A DNA stretch of 64,000 nucleotides from Armigeres subalbatus (lineage: Eukaryota; Arthropoda; Insecta; Diptera; Culicidae), in assembly GCF_024139115.2 (NCBI RefSeq), contig NC_085140.1, positions 315,707,259-315,771,258 on the forward strand, in the 5' to 3' direction. The notes beneath the pieces were generated by a model. The model ran no database searches and had not been told where the DNA came from. It was given only the letters and a program-made list of their open reading frames with translations. This document shows positions 44,366-55,981 of the stretch, piece after piece (position 1 is the first letter of the stretch; every line of letters starts with the position of its first letter). The translations under genes and the position numbers were made by a program.

Positions 44366-45729
44366 AACTAAAAAGACTTAAAGATTTGATCATCAAAAAT
44401 CTTTGAAATTTGACACTATCTGTAATGCTAATAGCATTTAAAAGCATTAAAGTGATATACAAGTTTTGGCTTAGGCAACCAGGCAATTAATTAGAAGAAT
44501 AACTGAATGAACTGCAGTCAATAGAAGCAATAACACAGCTTATCAAATCAGCACACACGAAATAGCACTCCCCTTGTGAGCAGTAATGCACTGCATCCCT
44601 TGGCGGCCCTTAGCTGACCCTTATCCGTGCATGATCTTTACTGGCCACGTGCCGCCATTGAGAATATTGAGAACCAAAATCAATTCACGCATTCATTCAC
44701 TATCTACCCATCCTCCCGGGTTTGATACCCTTCTCCGTGGAACAGACAAACAGCGGACCCCTCCGTCGTTTTCGTCCTGATGGTCCACATAAAGTGCTGT
44801 CCGTCCAAGAAGCGAGTTCAATTCATGGCACGGACAAATAAATGTATCAGATTTCATTCGCTAATGCTTCGCCGACTGGGTGGCTTCCTTCTACCGTAAC
44901 GCCGGATGATGAGCGTTCAAATAAGGGGACAACGATTCTCGGAAATGATGAGAGAATGCAGTCCTGGTGGCGGCCCAGCTTGGATACGGGGAGCGATTTT
45001 GCAGTGCAGCAGCATCAGCATGTCTTGAGCCGTCACATCCGTCAGTCAGTTGGCAGTGGCGGTTGGGCCGCAACGCCTGCGTCGGCTGCCAACTGATGAC
45101 TGATGATGACGAAGACAATGCTGACAGAAACCGGAAGCCGTACATGACAGTTACATGGGGCTTATGGGTGGGACGTAGGGGGATGCTGCTTGGTTGAGTG
45201 ATACTGTCAATTTGCTACAGTTAGGATTATGACTTTTTTGGGGAGGGATCGAAACGGATCAACATTTATTGTCAATAATTGAAAATAAAAGATAATTGCG
45301 AAGCGTGTCCCAGATAAAGCGTCTGACTGAATTCGACGGTTTCATACAATAAATGCACAACTCAAAATCCGTAAATGTTCACCAGCACCACGATTAAATA
45401 TTTTCATTAAAAAAGAAACTTTAATACTTTTGTGTTTATTTCAAAACATGTGGATATTTTTGCATATGATGATACAAATGAATAAGTTTTGTATGTTTTA
45501 ACAAAAAAGTTCCAAAAGTTCAATAAATTTGGAGATTGCATGGAACTGTCGAATTGTTCCTAATGCTCTAAAAATTAGAAGGATCTTGACAAGCATTTCG
45601 AATTTGATTGAAAAAAATTAACGAAGTCCGTAATGTTGAGGTCACTGAACTTTTTGGAACATCTGCAAAATTTCGAATCTGTGATACTTCAGAATTTAAG
45701 AAGCATATATTGATCGTCTGATCTACTTT
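44366..45729. other. Unassigned, repeat-poor sequence
   Basis: 44880-45190 is GC-richer and open in several frames on both strands without a recognisable motif. The remainder is AT-rich. Nothing further seen. Confidence 0.4.
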
Positions 45730-45738
45730 GAACATTCT

Positions 45739-45760
45739 TCTTCTTCTTCTTCTTCTTCTT

Positions 45761-45791
<31 letters not shown>

Positions 45792-46061
45792 TTGGCATTA
45801 CATCCCCACACTGGGACAGAGCCGCCTCGCAGCTTAGTGTTCATTAAGCATTTCCACAGTTATTAACTGCGAGGTTACTAAGCCAGGTTACCATTTTTGC
45901 ATTCGTATTCATGAGGCTAACACGATGATACTTTTATGCCCAGGGAAGTCGAGACAATTTCCAATCCGAAAATTGCCTAGACCGGCACCGGGAATTGAAC
46001 CCAGCCACCCTCAGCATGGTATTGCTTTGTAGCCGAGCGTCTTACCGCACGGCTAAGGAGG
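45739..46061 (-). mobile_element. Feilai-like SINE, full length
   Basis: On the minus strand it starts CCCTCCTTAGCCGTGCGGTA (A box), has GGGTTCAATTCCC (B box) and ends in (GAA)n (the CTT run at 45736-45790). The 9-bp duplication GAACATTCT flanks it (45730-45738, 46062-46070). The tail is about 17 trinucleotides long. The intact duplication and long tail suggest a young insertion. Confidence 0.9.
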
Positions 46062-46070
46062 GAACATTCT

Positions 46071-47689
46071 AAATGCATTAATGATATAGTCTGGTTTCGC
46101 AATGAGCTAAAAGTTTTATTCATAAAATCAAACGGAGAGCTAGGCCGTAAACCCATTTCCAAACAGAATTTAGAATTAACGAGTTTTTGGGACGTTGCGA
46201 TACTATTTCGTTAATTGGGGCTGTACCAAAAATTTATGGCGCACCCAAAACGCGAACAAAACTAATGTTGTGATGAACACCACACATCACATTGAGCTGT
46301 CAACTTGAACCGCATCAAAACGTCCCATTCTGCTTCCAATCCATGCCATCAATGCCCACGCCATTCCATCAAGCACTCATTCACTCGCTGCCTTGGCAAT
46401 AAACATAAAATCTGATTAACCCCTGGCAGCGAGCAAAGTTTATATTTTAATTAGAAAAGTTGTCGGAAAACCATCGAAACGGTTTCTCCCCCCCTCAGTC
46501 CGTTACCGAACCTAAACGCAAACCGAGTATATTATGGGTAACGTACTCCAACTGGGACAATTTCCTAAACTGACTTCTATCCATCCCGAAACGCCAAGCG
46601 GACTCACTGCAATAATCCACCGACGACTGATTTTAAGCGAGGTGATAAACTGAAACCATCTCTAAACGAGATACCAATCCGCAAACTCTTCTCTCCCTGC
46701 CGGAAAATTTAGCCGAATCCGCACAAATCAAAAAAGGAAAAATATAAAACGAGAGATTCTAATCGGTCCGAATCTTTCAACGTCATAACTTAAACGATAC
46801 AACCTATTAAAGTGGTGTTTTATAATTCTGTTGAATCGCTTCCTGCTTTTCATGCGTAACAACAGTACCGGCAGTCGACCTTCTTCGCCCATATCTGAAA
46901 AGTGTTTTGTCAGGCGAACATGTTCCAGATTATGGGGGAGAAACTGTGCCATTCATTGAACTGCTACAGCACTAATACAAGACAGGGATGATAGCCGGAA
47001 TTAATTGAACTGCGGTTCATTCAATAAAGAAATACCCGGGGGAGGCAAACAATCAGGCCTTGAAACATAAAATTTCTAATGTGTTTATTTTTTTTATGAC
47101 CTTGCATAAGTCTGTTCCGTTTCAAACTTCAAGATTCATAAGAGTGCGAGCGGACGTCTTTGCCTATTAAGAACGAATTTGATAAAATTACATTTTGAAG
47201 AAGAAATAGCTATTAGTCAGTCCTATGGTCAGAGGCGTAGGTTATTAATCCGGAAATAGCAAGCTCGAATACCCCAATGGTTGTTGAATACTGGTGTGAA
47301 GTCTGCAGCATCTAGAATTCCAATTTTTAATTTATTCTGTATCAACGGTTTTAGAATCAGATTCGGATTTTTTTAATTCGATTTGTGTTAGAGGCGAAAG
47401 TTGTCAAAAAAAGTACTGGTGGATCAAATATACTTACTATATTTACCACTATAGTCCACTCTGGCTGATACCGAGAGACTACACAGCAGCGCCGCTTTAT
47501 CACAAAAGGTAAGCAATGTTGTGAAGAAACATTCCGATGAGTGTTTAAATGTATGATGTAATATGCAGTATGGCAAGTGGAAATAACGGGCTTGAAATCA
47601 TCTTCTGCATCATGATATCTCAGTTTGAAAATACAATTTTGTAACATGAAATGTTAATTGTATAAAATTGTATAAGGTATGGACTTTCG
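46071..47689. other. Unassigned sequence with a weak tRNA-like segment
   Basis: 47225-47280 has GGTCAGAGGCGTAGGTTATT and AAGCTCGAATACCC, like a strongly decayed copy of the SINE at 60490. The rest shows no gene or repeat boundary. Confidence 0.4.
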
Positions 47690-47760
47690 TGCCTGTTGCC
47701 AATACGCTAGAAGGTGTCATGCGGAGAGCCGGGTGTAACAGCCGGGGTACGATTTTCAAC

Positions 47761-48076
47761 AGATCCAGTCAAAACCGTCTAAGACGAATTAAGTACTGTC
47801 CATTTAATTCCACCAGTTAATTTTCTTTATCTTTGCAGATACGTATTTCGACCACAACTGTGTGGCCGTCTTCAGTGTCTCGTACTTGACTCGTACTTGA
47901 CAAGTCGAGTCAAGTACGAGACACTGAAGACGGCCACACAGTTGTGGTCGAAATACGTATCTGCAAAGATAACGAAAATTAACTGGTGGAATTAAATGGA
48001 CAGTACTTAATTCGTCTTAGACGGTTTAATACATTCCACTAAAAGAGCTTAATATATTTTTCTGAGATCCAGTCAA
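47761..48076. mobile_element. Long foldback MITE in the LINE, 12-bp target duplication
   Basis: AGATCCAGTCAA is present at 47761-47772 and at about 48065-48076. Between them are two arms of about 120 bp that pair almost perfectly (AAACCGTCTAAGACGAATTA through CGTACTTGACTCG) around a short centre. Removing the element and one copy of the duplication restores an open LINE frame. Related sequence lies at about 58105-58235. Confidence 0.8.
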
Positions 48077-48240
48077 TTTATTTGTTTCGCGTGAATGTGA
48101 ATGCGTCGAAGACAAAGTGCATGCTAGTGGGCGGAACCGAGCGTGACAAGGCCCGCCTGGGAAGCAGTATTACGATACACGAGTATACTAGGTGGTCGAT
48201 GAATTCATCTACCTTGGATCCTTGCTAATGGCTTATAATA

Positions 48241-48386
48241 GGGGGATTCACTTAACGGCGTAGTTTGCTGTGTATCTGTTTATGGAAGTGTTTCATAGGC
48301 GATTTAAAATATGTCCTTTGTGCTTGAGTGTGAAACATTTCTATAATATGATGCGCAGCAACCTACGCTGTAAAGTGAATACCCCT
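48241..48386. mobile_element. MITE (GGGGNATTCACTT ends) in the same LINE
   Basis: It begins GGGGGATTCACTTAACGGCG and ends with the complement of AGGGGTATTCACTTTACAGC; the arms pair for about 70 bp (GTAGTTTGCTG / CAGCAACCTAC). Its removal joins GCTTAT and AATAATTTTAG, giving a 3-4 bp duplication (AAT/AATA) and an open LINE frame. Confidence 0.75.
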
Positions 48387-49109
48387 AATAATTTTAGTCG
48401 TCAAATACGGAGGCGCATCATCTATGAAAGTTGGGCCTACTACGGAAACTGCGGTCAAAAAAGATTCACATCCGCTTCAAATGTGTCATGTACAAAAACC
48501 TCATAAAACCGGTAGTCCTCTTCGAACATGATACTTGGACCATGCACGAGAAGCACTTGCAAACACTCGTTGTATACGAGAGACGGGGGCTAAGGACCAT
48601 CTTTGACGGAATGTAAGAAGGCGGTGTGTGGCGGCGAGGCATGAACCACGAGCTCGCCCAGATCTACGGCGAACATAGAATGCAGAAGGTAGCTAAAACC
48701 GGAAGGGTACGATGGACAGGGCATGTTGCAAGAATGCCGCAGAACAGCCCTGCAAAGATGGTGTTTGCTGCCGATCCGACAGGTACGACGTACGAGACGA
48801 CGTGTACCGCAGCGAGCGAGTTGGGCTGACCAGGTGCAGAACGACTTGGCGAGCGTAGGGCGCATTCGAGGATGGAGAGATGCGGCATCGAACCGTGTAT
48901 TGCGGCGTCGAATTGTTTATTCAGTGTTATCTGTTTAGCTAAATAAATAAATGAAGTGGAAAAAAGGTGTTAAGTTTGAAACAAACCCCGAAAGGACGCA
49001 CCGAAATCCACTTGGACAAACTTCTATTCGGACTCCAAGGTCCAACCGAATTTGTTCCACCTAAAGCCCCCCAAAGATCACTTATCAAAGCCATTTAACA
49101 TACAGTCCA

Positions 49110-49745
49110 CATCGGAGAGTAAGGGACAAAAGGTCAAGAGACAAAACGTCGAAAGACAAAAGGTCGAAGGGATAAAAGATCGAAAGGGCAAAGCGTCGAA
49201 CGAGACAAAAGGTCGAAAGGACAAAAAGTCGAACGGGACAAAAGGTTGAAATTTACAAGAAACTGGAACGGAGTGAATCCATCTCACACCAGAGTTGTCC
49301 TACACAGGCAAAATCTCTGCTCTGTAATTTTTTACAATTTTAAACAAATCAATAAAATTTATACAGTGAGTACAACTAATAAATTAATGTTTGATTTTTA
49401 AAATGTCACTTCGATCCGTCAAAATGGCGCACGCCGGAGCCATGCAAGTGCGCACATCAAATACATTTCACAAATTCCTTTGGAATACACCAAACTTGTT
49501 ATCAACTTGTCAACTATCAACCTTTCGTCCTTTCCGACCGATATCTACCAAGAAATCCGAAGTAAACTTTAGTATAGCGTTGTAATAATCGAAAGAGAGA
49601 GGAAGCAGAGAGAACCTCTCTTTTGCACATACGACCTATACTGAAAGCACTCTAGTTTTGTCCTTTTCGACCTTTTCTCGCTTTCGATCTTTTGTTCCTT
49701 CAACCTTTTGTCTTTTCTACCTTTTGGTCTTTGGGGTCGCAAATC
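49110..49745. repeat. Inverted blocks of GGTCGAAAGGACAAAA repeats
   Basis: 49118-49250 is made of variants of AAAGGTCGAAAGGACAAA with a ~17-bp step. 49655-49730 contains the complement (TTTTGTCCTTTTCGACCTTT). The 400-bp centre holds a further piece, AACCTTTCGTCCTTTCCGACC, at about 49518-49538. The whole could fold back. No TIR transposon boundary was found. Confidence 0.7.
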
Positions 49746-49929
49746 ACTCGATTCGTATGTTTTGACGTAGGTTTACGTCCTTCGGGAAGATAGCGGGTCC
49801 ATTCCCAAGTAACCATTAGCACTATACTACGCCAAACCGCCATAAAGGGCCAGTATGCGGCTATTTAAAGCTTATAAGCATTAAAATAGCACTATATGGA
49901 CGATTTGGCGTAAGATAGCGCTAATTGCT

Positions 49930-50480
49930 TACATGGGTTATGCCGAAAGTAATTAGGCCGAAAGGGTCATTTGCCCGAATAGGACATTTGGCCGAATAGG
50001 TCGTTTGGCCGAATAAATGATTTTCGGCCAAATGGGTTTCAGCCTAATGGTTTGTTTGGCCTAGTGGCGTTCGGCCAAATGGATCTCGGCCGCATGGATT
50101 TCGGCCAAACGACCCTTCCCCAAAATATCCATTTATTTGGCCAATCTCTTGAACTCTAGCCAATACACAATAGGACAGCCCCATATAAAGGAATGGTCCT
50201 ATACGTTCTTGAAGCCTCAGAAAAAATGTTTTTCTTTCCTATCTACAATTTTTATGATGAATACCACCATTTATTGCAAGATTTATAATTTTGGCCAAAA
50301 ATATCTTCTTTTTTTCCTATTGCGAATAGGAAAAATCACTCAAATAAAGTTTGAAAAAATATTCGGACAAACGTCCTATTCGGCCGAATGTCCTATTCGG
50401 CCAAATGACTTTCGGCCTAGTGGCGCATTCGACCAAATGACATTCGGCCGAATGGATTTCGGCCAAACGACCCTTCCCCA
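49930..50480. repeat. Degenerate TTTGGCCGAATAGG repeats
   Basis: Two blocks (49930-50130 and 50370-50480) of ~18-bp units such as CATTTGGCCGAATAGG, both ending in GGATTTCGGCCAAACGACCC + TTCCCCAA. The intervening 50131-50370 is AT-rich and includes AAAATCACTCAAATAAAG, shared with the small retro-insertion at 29634-29688. Confidence 0.75.
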
Positions 50481-51128
50481 ATCCCGTATGTGCATCGCAA
50501 GTTGGGCTCAGTTCATTCAAGGTCTCACGGGAACAAACACACGCAAAAAAATGTTGCGGTCGACTACCATTCCGAGGGTTAATTAAAGAATACGCACCGA
50601 CGATTTTCAGCAGACAACAAACCCGTTTGATTTTACCATGCGCGCAGTAAAAATCAACTGTGGTCCTGGTGGGATGTTGTTACATGAACTGAATCAGTGG
50701 TGAATTTGTCCGAATGCATGGTTAATTTAACTGAAAATTTGTGGTTGTTTTAAAAACATGGCGTAGTCTACAAAATAGTAATTGTTACCATGGAATTTTT
50801 TTCTGTGCAAGTACTGTCATAACGATAACGCCGCATTATGGGGAATTCTCATACAAATAGGTGGCCAAAAATATTTTTCAATGAAAACTATTTTAATGCA
50901 ATATATATCATGTGATGGAACATTCAGGAATTTGTTTTAATCTTTAAAGGGCCATCTTTTGCCCTCAAAAAAAAAATTAAACGAAAATTTGTGTTTGTTT
51001 GTTTCCAATACAGCATGTATAAAATAGCAAAAAAGAAACATATTTCGGGTAATAATGTTGTTCATTTTGTAATCCCACTAAGTCAGCCTGAATCTATGTA
51101 TGTAAAAGTGCTTTCAATCATGGTTTTG
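50481..51128. other. Unassigned AT-rich sequence
   Basis: No gene or repeat end was recognised. Confidence 0.4.
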
Positions 51129-51129
51129 A

Positions 51130-51343
51130 CCGTTTTGACTCAAACTCTGAACATGATTCATATTCCAAGCACTCGCTTTTAAATGACAATTTTGACTATA
51201 CTCGTGTAATTTTCTCCGCAGGAGCTTGAATTCGTTCGTAATCTTGATCATCAGGGCGGAAATCCAATGAAAGTTTTAGTTTTAGGGCGCTAAAACGTCA
51301 GTGTTCGGAATATGAGTCATGTTCGGGATTTGAGTCAAAACGG
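51130..51343. mobile_element. MITE, CCGTTTTGACTCAAA family, copy 1
   Basis: It begins CCGTTTTGACTCAAACTC and ends GATTTGAGTCAAAACGG. The inner parts, CATATTCCAAGCACTCGC and its counterpart CAGTGTTCGGAATATGAG, are mirrored. TA follows the right end; the left TA is mutated to GA. A second copy, with both TAs, is at 57625-57822. Confidence 0.75.
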
Positions 51344-51910
51344 TATAATGGTCTGTGGAATTGATCTTCAATATATCAACTGCCTTTGGGATCGTCAAAA
51401 AATACGTCTATCGTTTCGGCATTTGTGACCAAATTTGGTAGCGCGGTGACAGCGCTGCAATTTTATAAATTGCAGGGCTATTACAACATTCGCAGATTTC
51501 GCGATTCTCGCATTTTTCGCAAATTTCACAAATTTTTCGCTGATTATCTCTTCCAGTCGCGATTTTCGCGGTTACTTAAACTGCTGTCGCAAAAATCGCG
51601 AATTTACATTTACGCACTTTCATTGAGAATTTCTTTGAAAAAAATTTCAGAATTTTTTTCTTAGAAATTTCCTAACGAATTATTATGATAATTTTAGGAG
51701 GAGTTCCTGAATGATTTTCTTTACGACGTTTGAAGAAATTTCTCTCGGAATTCGTTCCGGATTCCAATAAGAAATTCATTCAAAAATTCCTTTTGAAACT
51801 TCTTTGGGAATTTGAAATTCCTTTGTAAATTATTGTACAATATTATTTCTATAAAATGTCTTTGGAAATGCTTTGGAAACTTCATCAGGAGTTCCTTCGA
51901 AAATTCATTC
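51344..51910. repeat. Degenerate short AATTTCGC / GGAATTTC repeats
   Basis: 51480-51610 is rich in TTTCGCGATTTTCGC variants; 51640-51910 in GAAATTCCTTTGGAAAT variants. These resemble a decayed form of the 12-bp minisatellite motif at 39840. Confidence 0.5.
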
Positions 51911-52564
51911 ACGAGCTTGTAGCACGGAGCGATCCGTACATAAAAGCGCGTGGCTTAAGCGCCACTTCATTAAGGAGACCACGGCCCAAGTTAATTTGCC
52001 CGGATGAGACTCTTTCAAGGCGAGTCCATTTAAATTTTCCCGATAAGGATTTATGGATCGGTCCAGCCAGCAACAACGAAACGAGCCAAATTGGGTGGAA
52101 GATAGGGTTTCCATCCATACTTTACAGTCACATCACATACTCAAAGAATCGGTGAGAGCCCACCAGAACCTAATACACTCTTAGCTTGAGTGACACTCTC
52201 ATCATCGGCGGACTCTCTCCTCTCACCAACAACCATCAATGAGCTGGAAGCAACATAAACAACCCACAGTCAAGCTCGCAAAGAGGACGGGACTCGAAAA
52301 CTAACAAACATTATCGCGCTGTGACGTTAGACACAATTAATTATTAGATTTGGCGGGGGATACACTTGAATAAACATTGTATTAACAAGGCATGTTCATT
52401 TACTTATATCTAACAAGGACACATATTAATTCGGGGATTGTGTTTTCTTCGTTTTAGTGTTTGTGTTCATTCATCATCCTCTATCTCCTATTTGTGTGCG
52501 GTTTCTCTTCCCTAGCTCTCTATCGTTTCTCTTGTGCTCTGAAGGGTTGCCAAAAATATAAAAA
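51911..52564. other. Unassigned sequence, possibly repeat-derived
   Basis: It contains a GC-richer part (51911-52330) without recognised motifs, then AT-rich DNA. An LTR-like origin was considered but no paired copy is in the window. Confidence 0.35.
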
Positions 52565-52928
52565 AATAGATTTATCTGTATTTATAAAGATTTTTGACGT
52601 AAACTACGTGTAAGAGGAAGACTCAGATACAGGGTGTAAAACCGAAATTTCCAAATTCGAGACCGTCACGAAATTAGGATAGATTTCAAACGCTAATAGC
52701 GTATTTATCTTTCGATGGATTTTCGAGATTCGCTTATCAATAGATTCGGAAACTCTCCAGCAATTTTCCAATTCTATTGATACTATTCATTATCAACGTT
52801 AAACTATTGAAAATGTTATTTCTTTCCAAACCGGGTGAAAAATTCAATTCCGTTCATAAATCCCCAACACGGACATCAAATTGCAGTAAGGTACGGGCCT
52901 TTTGATCCACTGCTTCGTTTTCCCTGTG

Positions 52929-52964
52929 TATAAAAAGCCCCGTGTTTCGCGTGCGCGCGTCATT
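52929..52964 (+). promoter_or_regulatory. TATA + initiator-like core promoter motif
   Basis: TATAAAAA (52929-52936) is followed 33 bases on by TCATTT, fitting the insect initiator TCAKTY. Related TATA-like boxes stand in the same context at 53853, 55196 and 56192, each followed by a CGCGCG stretch, CATTT and GCGGAGAGCGG-type sequence. Four copies suggest a transposon promoter, for example from an LTR, but no LTR pair was defined. Confidence 0.35.
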
Positions 52965-53355
52965 TTCATTTTGGATGTCACGGAGAACGGGCCAGCGCGG
53001 TTCTAGCGATAACGCCTGTGGTTTGGTCTGTTGTGGTAAAAACTCATGGACGATTCAAATCAAGCCCAACTCAGCACCTAAACTCATGGATGAGTTGAAT
53101 CATCATATGTTTTCTGTATGTATGTAGAATCACGAGCGCGCGTCAAACGGAGAATCTGCAAAATTGTATTCGCATGGATGACTATCTACTGAAATTATAA
53201 GTCTTTCTCTGAATCGTGATCTCGTGATTCTACTACCGACGGAAAACAATCTGCCATCGCCAAGCAATTTAGTTTCACTTTGATCAAAATTCATCTCGCC
53301 TTCGCCTCAAGTTGTTACTTAAGAGCTACTTTCATTGATAGTAGCCAATCGTTAG

Positions 53356-53550
53356 TAGGGGAAATTACGGCTTTGGCAGGTTTGGTTCTATTATTGTCAG
53401 GGGGTTTTCTGTAACTAATTATGCTTAAATTTGGCCTTAACATTCTTTGCATATCAAAGAATATTGTGGCCAAATTTCATAAAATTTGGTCAACAAACCC
53501 CCCCCCCCCCAAAAATAGAACAAAACCTGCCAAAGCCGTCATTCCCCCTA
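53356..53550. mobile_element. TA-flanked hairpin MITE, copy 1
   Basis: TA-GGGGAAATTACGGCTTTGG on the left is mirrored by CCAAAGCCGTCATTCCCCC-TA on the right. A run of C (about 53498-53510) replaces part of the right arm. It sits inside the tandem duplication and has a paralogue at 54535-54726. Confidence 0.8.
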
Positions 53551-54534
53551 CTTCATACAAGAAAATTTTATCTGAGCGCTGCAAATGTTAATGACGACGA
53601 CCGCGCGACCCACACCATCGCCGGGAAGAAAGTTTCCGGTAGGAGCTCCGCCGATGCCGAAGGTGGTACCACCGGTCTGCTCTCCGCGACATCTCGAACG
53701 AAATGGCTCGCGCGCGCGGAAGAGCTGCTTTCTTGTAATCAATAAAGTTGAACCTGTAGCCACGCCCCTTTGGTGAGTGTGTGACGGTTACACAATATTT
53801 GCAGCAATACCGGACAACAAAGAGGCGGGACTAATGAGCCATCTTGATTGATTATAAGAGAACTGCTCTCCCGCGCGCGCGAGGCATTTCATTTGAAATG
53901 TCGCGGAGAGCGGTCCCAGCATCGGCGGAGTTGCTGAGATAATTAATCGGTTCTCCTCAGGGCCACCATCCTACACAAAGGAAGAGGTGAGGCGAATATT
54001 ATTCAAAGAGCAAATTAACCACTTGGCGACGCCATAATGTTGCCGTCCGTAGCAGAATTACGAGTGCGCCCCGGGAGGAGATGCTACAAATATGAATTCG
54101 TATGGATGGCATCAGTGGCAGCCAGGTGAAATTTTCTCAAGATTCTTATTTGGTTTTGTTGCGGCTTGTGATTGGGAAGGCGGATTATTAACAATCAATA
54201 TTAACAATCGAAAGATTACAATTTTTTGGAAGCGAAGGTTAAGCCGAGACGATTTTTTTTAAATGCAAATTATAATCGCTTCGCGAAAGCAGAATGTTGC
54301 CGTCGGTAGTAGAATCACGAGCGCGCGTCAAACGGAGAAGCTGCAAAAATGTATTCGCATGGATGACTATCTACTAAAATTATAAGTCTTCCTCTGAATC
54401 GTGCTCTCGTGATTCTACTACCGACGGAAAACAATCTGCCATCACCAAGCAATTAAGTTTTACTTTGATCAAAATTCATCTCGCCTCAAGTTGTGACTTA
54501 CGAGCTACTTTCATTGATGGTAGCCAATCTTTAA

Positions 54535-54726
54535 TAGGGGTAATTACGGTTTTGGCAGGTTTTGTTCTATTATTGTCAGGGGGTTTTCTGTAACTAATTA
54601 TGCTCAAATTTGGTCTAAACACTTTTTGCATATCAAAGAATATTGTGGCCAAATTTCATAAAATTTGGTCAACAAAAATCCCCTGACAATAATAGAACAA
54701 AACCTGCCAAAGCCGTCATCCCCCTA
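54535..54726. mobile_element. TA-flanked hairpin MITE, copy 2
   Basis: This is the same element at the same position in the second duplicated unit. The arms pair for about 45 bp (GGCAGGTTTTGTTCTATTAT and ATAATAGAACAAAACCTGCC). It was duplicated with the unit rather than independently inserted. Confidence 0.85.
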
Positions 54727-54953
54727 CTTCATACAAGAAAATTTAAACTGAGCGCTGCTAATGTTAATGATGACGACCGCGCGACCCACACCATCGCCGG
54801 GAAGAAAATTTCCGGTAGGAGCTCCCCCGATGCCGATGCCGAAGGTGGTACCACCGGTGTGCTCTCCACGACATCTCGAATGAAATGGCTCGCGCGCGCG
54901 GAAGAGCTGCTTTCTTGTAATCAATAAAGTTGAACCTGTAGCCACGCCCCTTT

Positions 54954-55113
54954 GGTGAGTGCAGGGCTGGATTTAGCCGGAAGGGGGCCCCGGGGCCGAC
55001 GGTATGTGGGGGCCCCAAAATGTACAAAAAAGGTTGGTTTTGGTACATAAGATTTGGAGGGGCCCGGGGCCACGCCCCCCCCGGCCCCCCATAAATCAGG
55101 CCCTGGGTGAGTG
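54954..55113. mobile_element. hAT MITE, 144 bp, with empty site in the paralogue
   Basis: The 54962-55105 element begins CAGGGCTGGATTTAGCC and ends ATAAATCAGGCCCTG. It is flanked by the exact 8-bp duplication GGTGAGTG (54954-54961, 55106-55113). The matching place in the first duplicated unit (53772-53779) has a single GGTGAGTG and no insertion. CAGGG ends and an 8-bp duplication are diagnostic of hAT. It is very GC-rich inside (GGGGCCCCGGGGCC). Confidence 0.95.
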
Positions 55114-55681
55114 TGTGACAGTTACACAATATTTGCAGCATACCGGACAACAAAGAGGCGGGACTAATGAGCCATCTTAATTGATTATAAGAAAACTGCT
55201 CTACCGCTCGCGCGTGGCATTTCATTTGAAATGTCGCGGAGAGCTGTCCCTGCATCGGCGGAGTTGCTGAGCCGCTGAGCGAATTAATCGGTTCTTCTCA
55301 GGGCCACCATTCTATACAAAGGAAAAGGCGAGGCGAATATTATTCAAAGAGCGAATTAGCCACTTGGCGACGCCATATGTTGCCGCCCATAGCAGAATCA
55401 CGAGTGCGCCCTGGGGGGAGATTCTATATAATATGTATTCGTATGAATGGCATCAGTGGCAGCCAAGTGAAAAATGTCGGAAGTGCAATCACAAGCGTGC
55501 GTCGGAGGGAGTAGCTGGAGTAAATATATTCATATGAATGGTAAATTGGTAATGTGATCGCATTTTGACGTGAACTACGTCTAAGGGGAAGACTCTGATA
55601 CAGGGTATAAGATGACCGTCACGTAGTCATGTAAGATTTTAAAAGATAATCTTTATCTTTTAATGGATTTTTGAGATTTAT

Positions 55682-55981
55682 CTTTCTTCTTCTTCTTATT
55701 GGCATTACATCCCCACACTGGGACAGAGCCGCCTCGCAGCTTAGTGTTCATTAAGCACTTCCACAGTTATTAACTGCGAGGTTTCTAAGCCAGGTTACCA
55801 TTTTGCATTTGTATATCATGAGGCTAACACGATGATACTTTTATGCCCAGGGAAGTCGAGACAATTTCCAATCCGAAAATTGCCTAGACCGGCACCGGGA
55901 ATCGAACCCAGCCACCCTCAGCATGGTCTTGCTTTGTAGCCGCGCGTCTTACCGCACAGCTAAGGAGGGCCCTTAGGGCCT
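55682..55981 (-). mobile_element. Feilai-like SINE, full length
   Basis: This is the same SINE as at 45739-46061 (B box GGGTTCGATTCCC on the minus strand), with a short GAA tail and the 9-bp duplication GAGATTTAT (55673-55681, 55982-55990). It splits the region homologous to 52595-53000. Confidence 0.9.

Larger units (their letters stand above)
47690..48960 (+). mobile_element. 5'-truncated, broken LINE fragment with two nested MITEs
   Basis: With the two insertions (47773-48064, one target copy included, and 48241-48386) taken out, the coding sequence reads continuously as the C-terminal part of a reverse transcriptase: VNASKTKCMLVGGTERDKAR, DEFIYLGSLL, IRRRIIYES, KNLIKPVVLFEHDTWTM, VYERRGLRTIFDG, RVRWTGHVARMP and WADQVQNDLASVGRIRGWRD. 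It ends in an AAATAAATAAATGA-type tail near 48960. Several frameshifts are present. The clade was not fixed; the ending resembles the family of elements with VLYGSETW-type tails. Confidence 0.75.

Noticed and set aside
45568..45798. Arginine-rich frame on the minus strand
   Set aside because: The Arg run is the (GAA)n tail of a SINE read in another frame.
52300..52400. LTR end followed by a primer-binding site (TTTGGCGGGGGA)
   Set aside because: No second LTR, no polypurine tract and no retroelement coding sequence adjacent; the match to any tRNA 3' end is too short.
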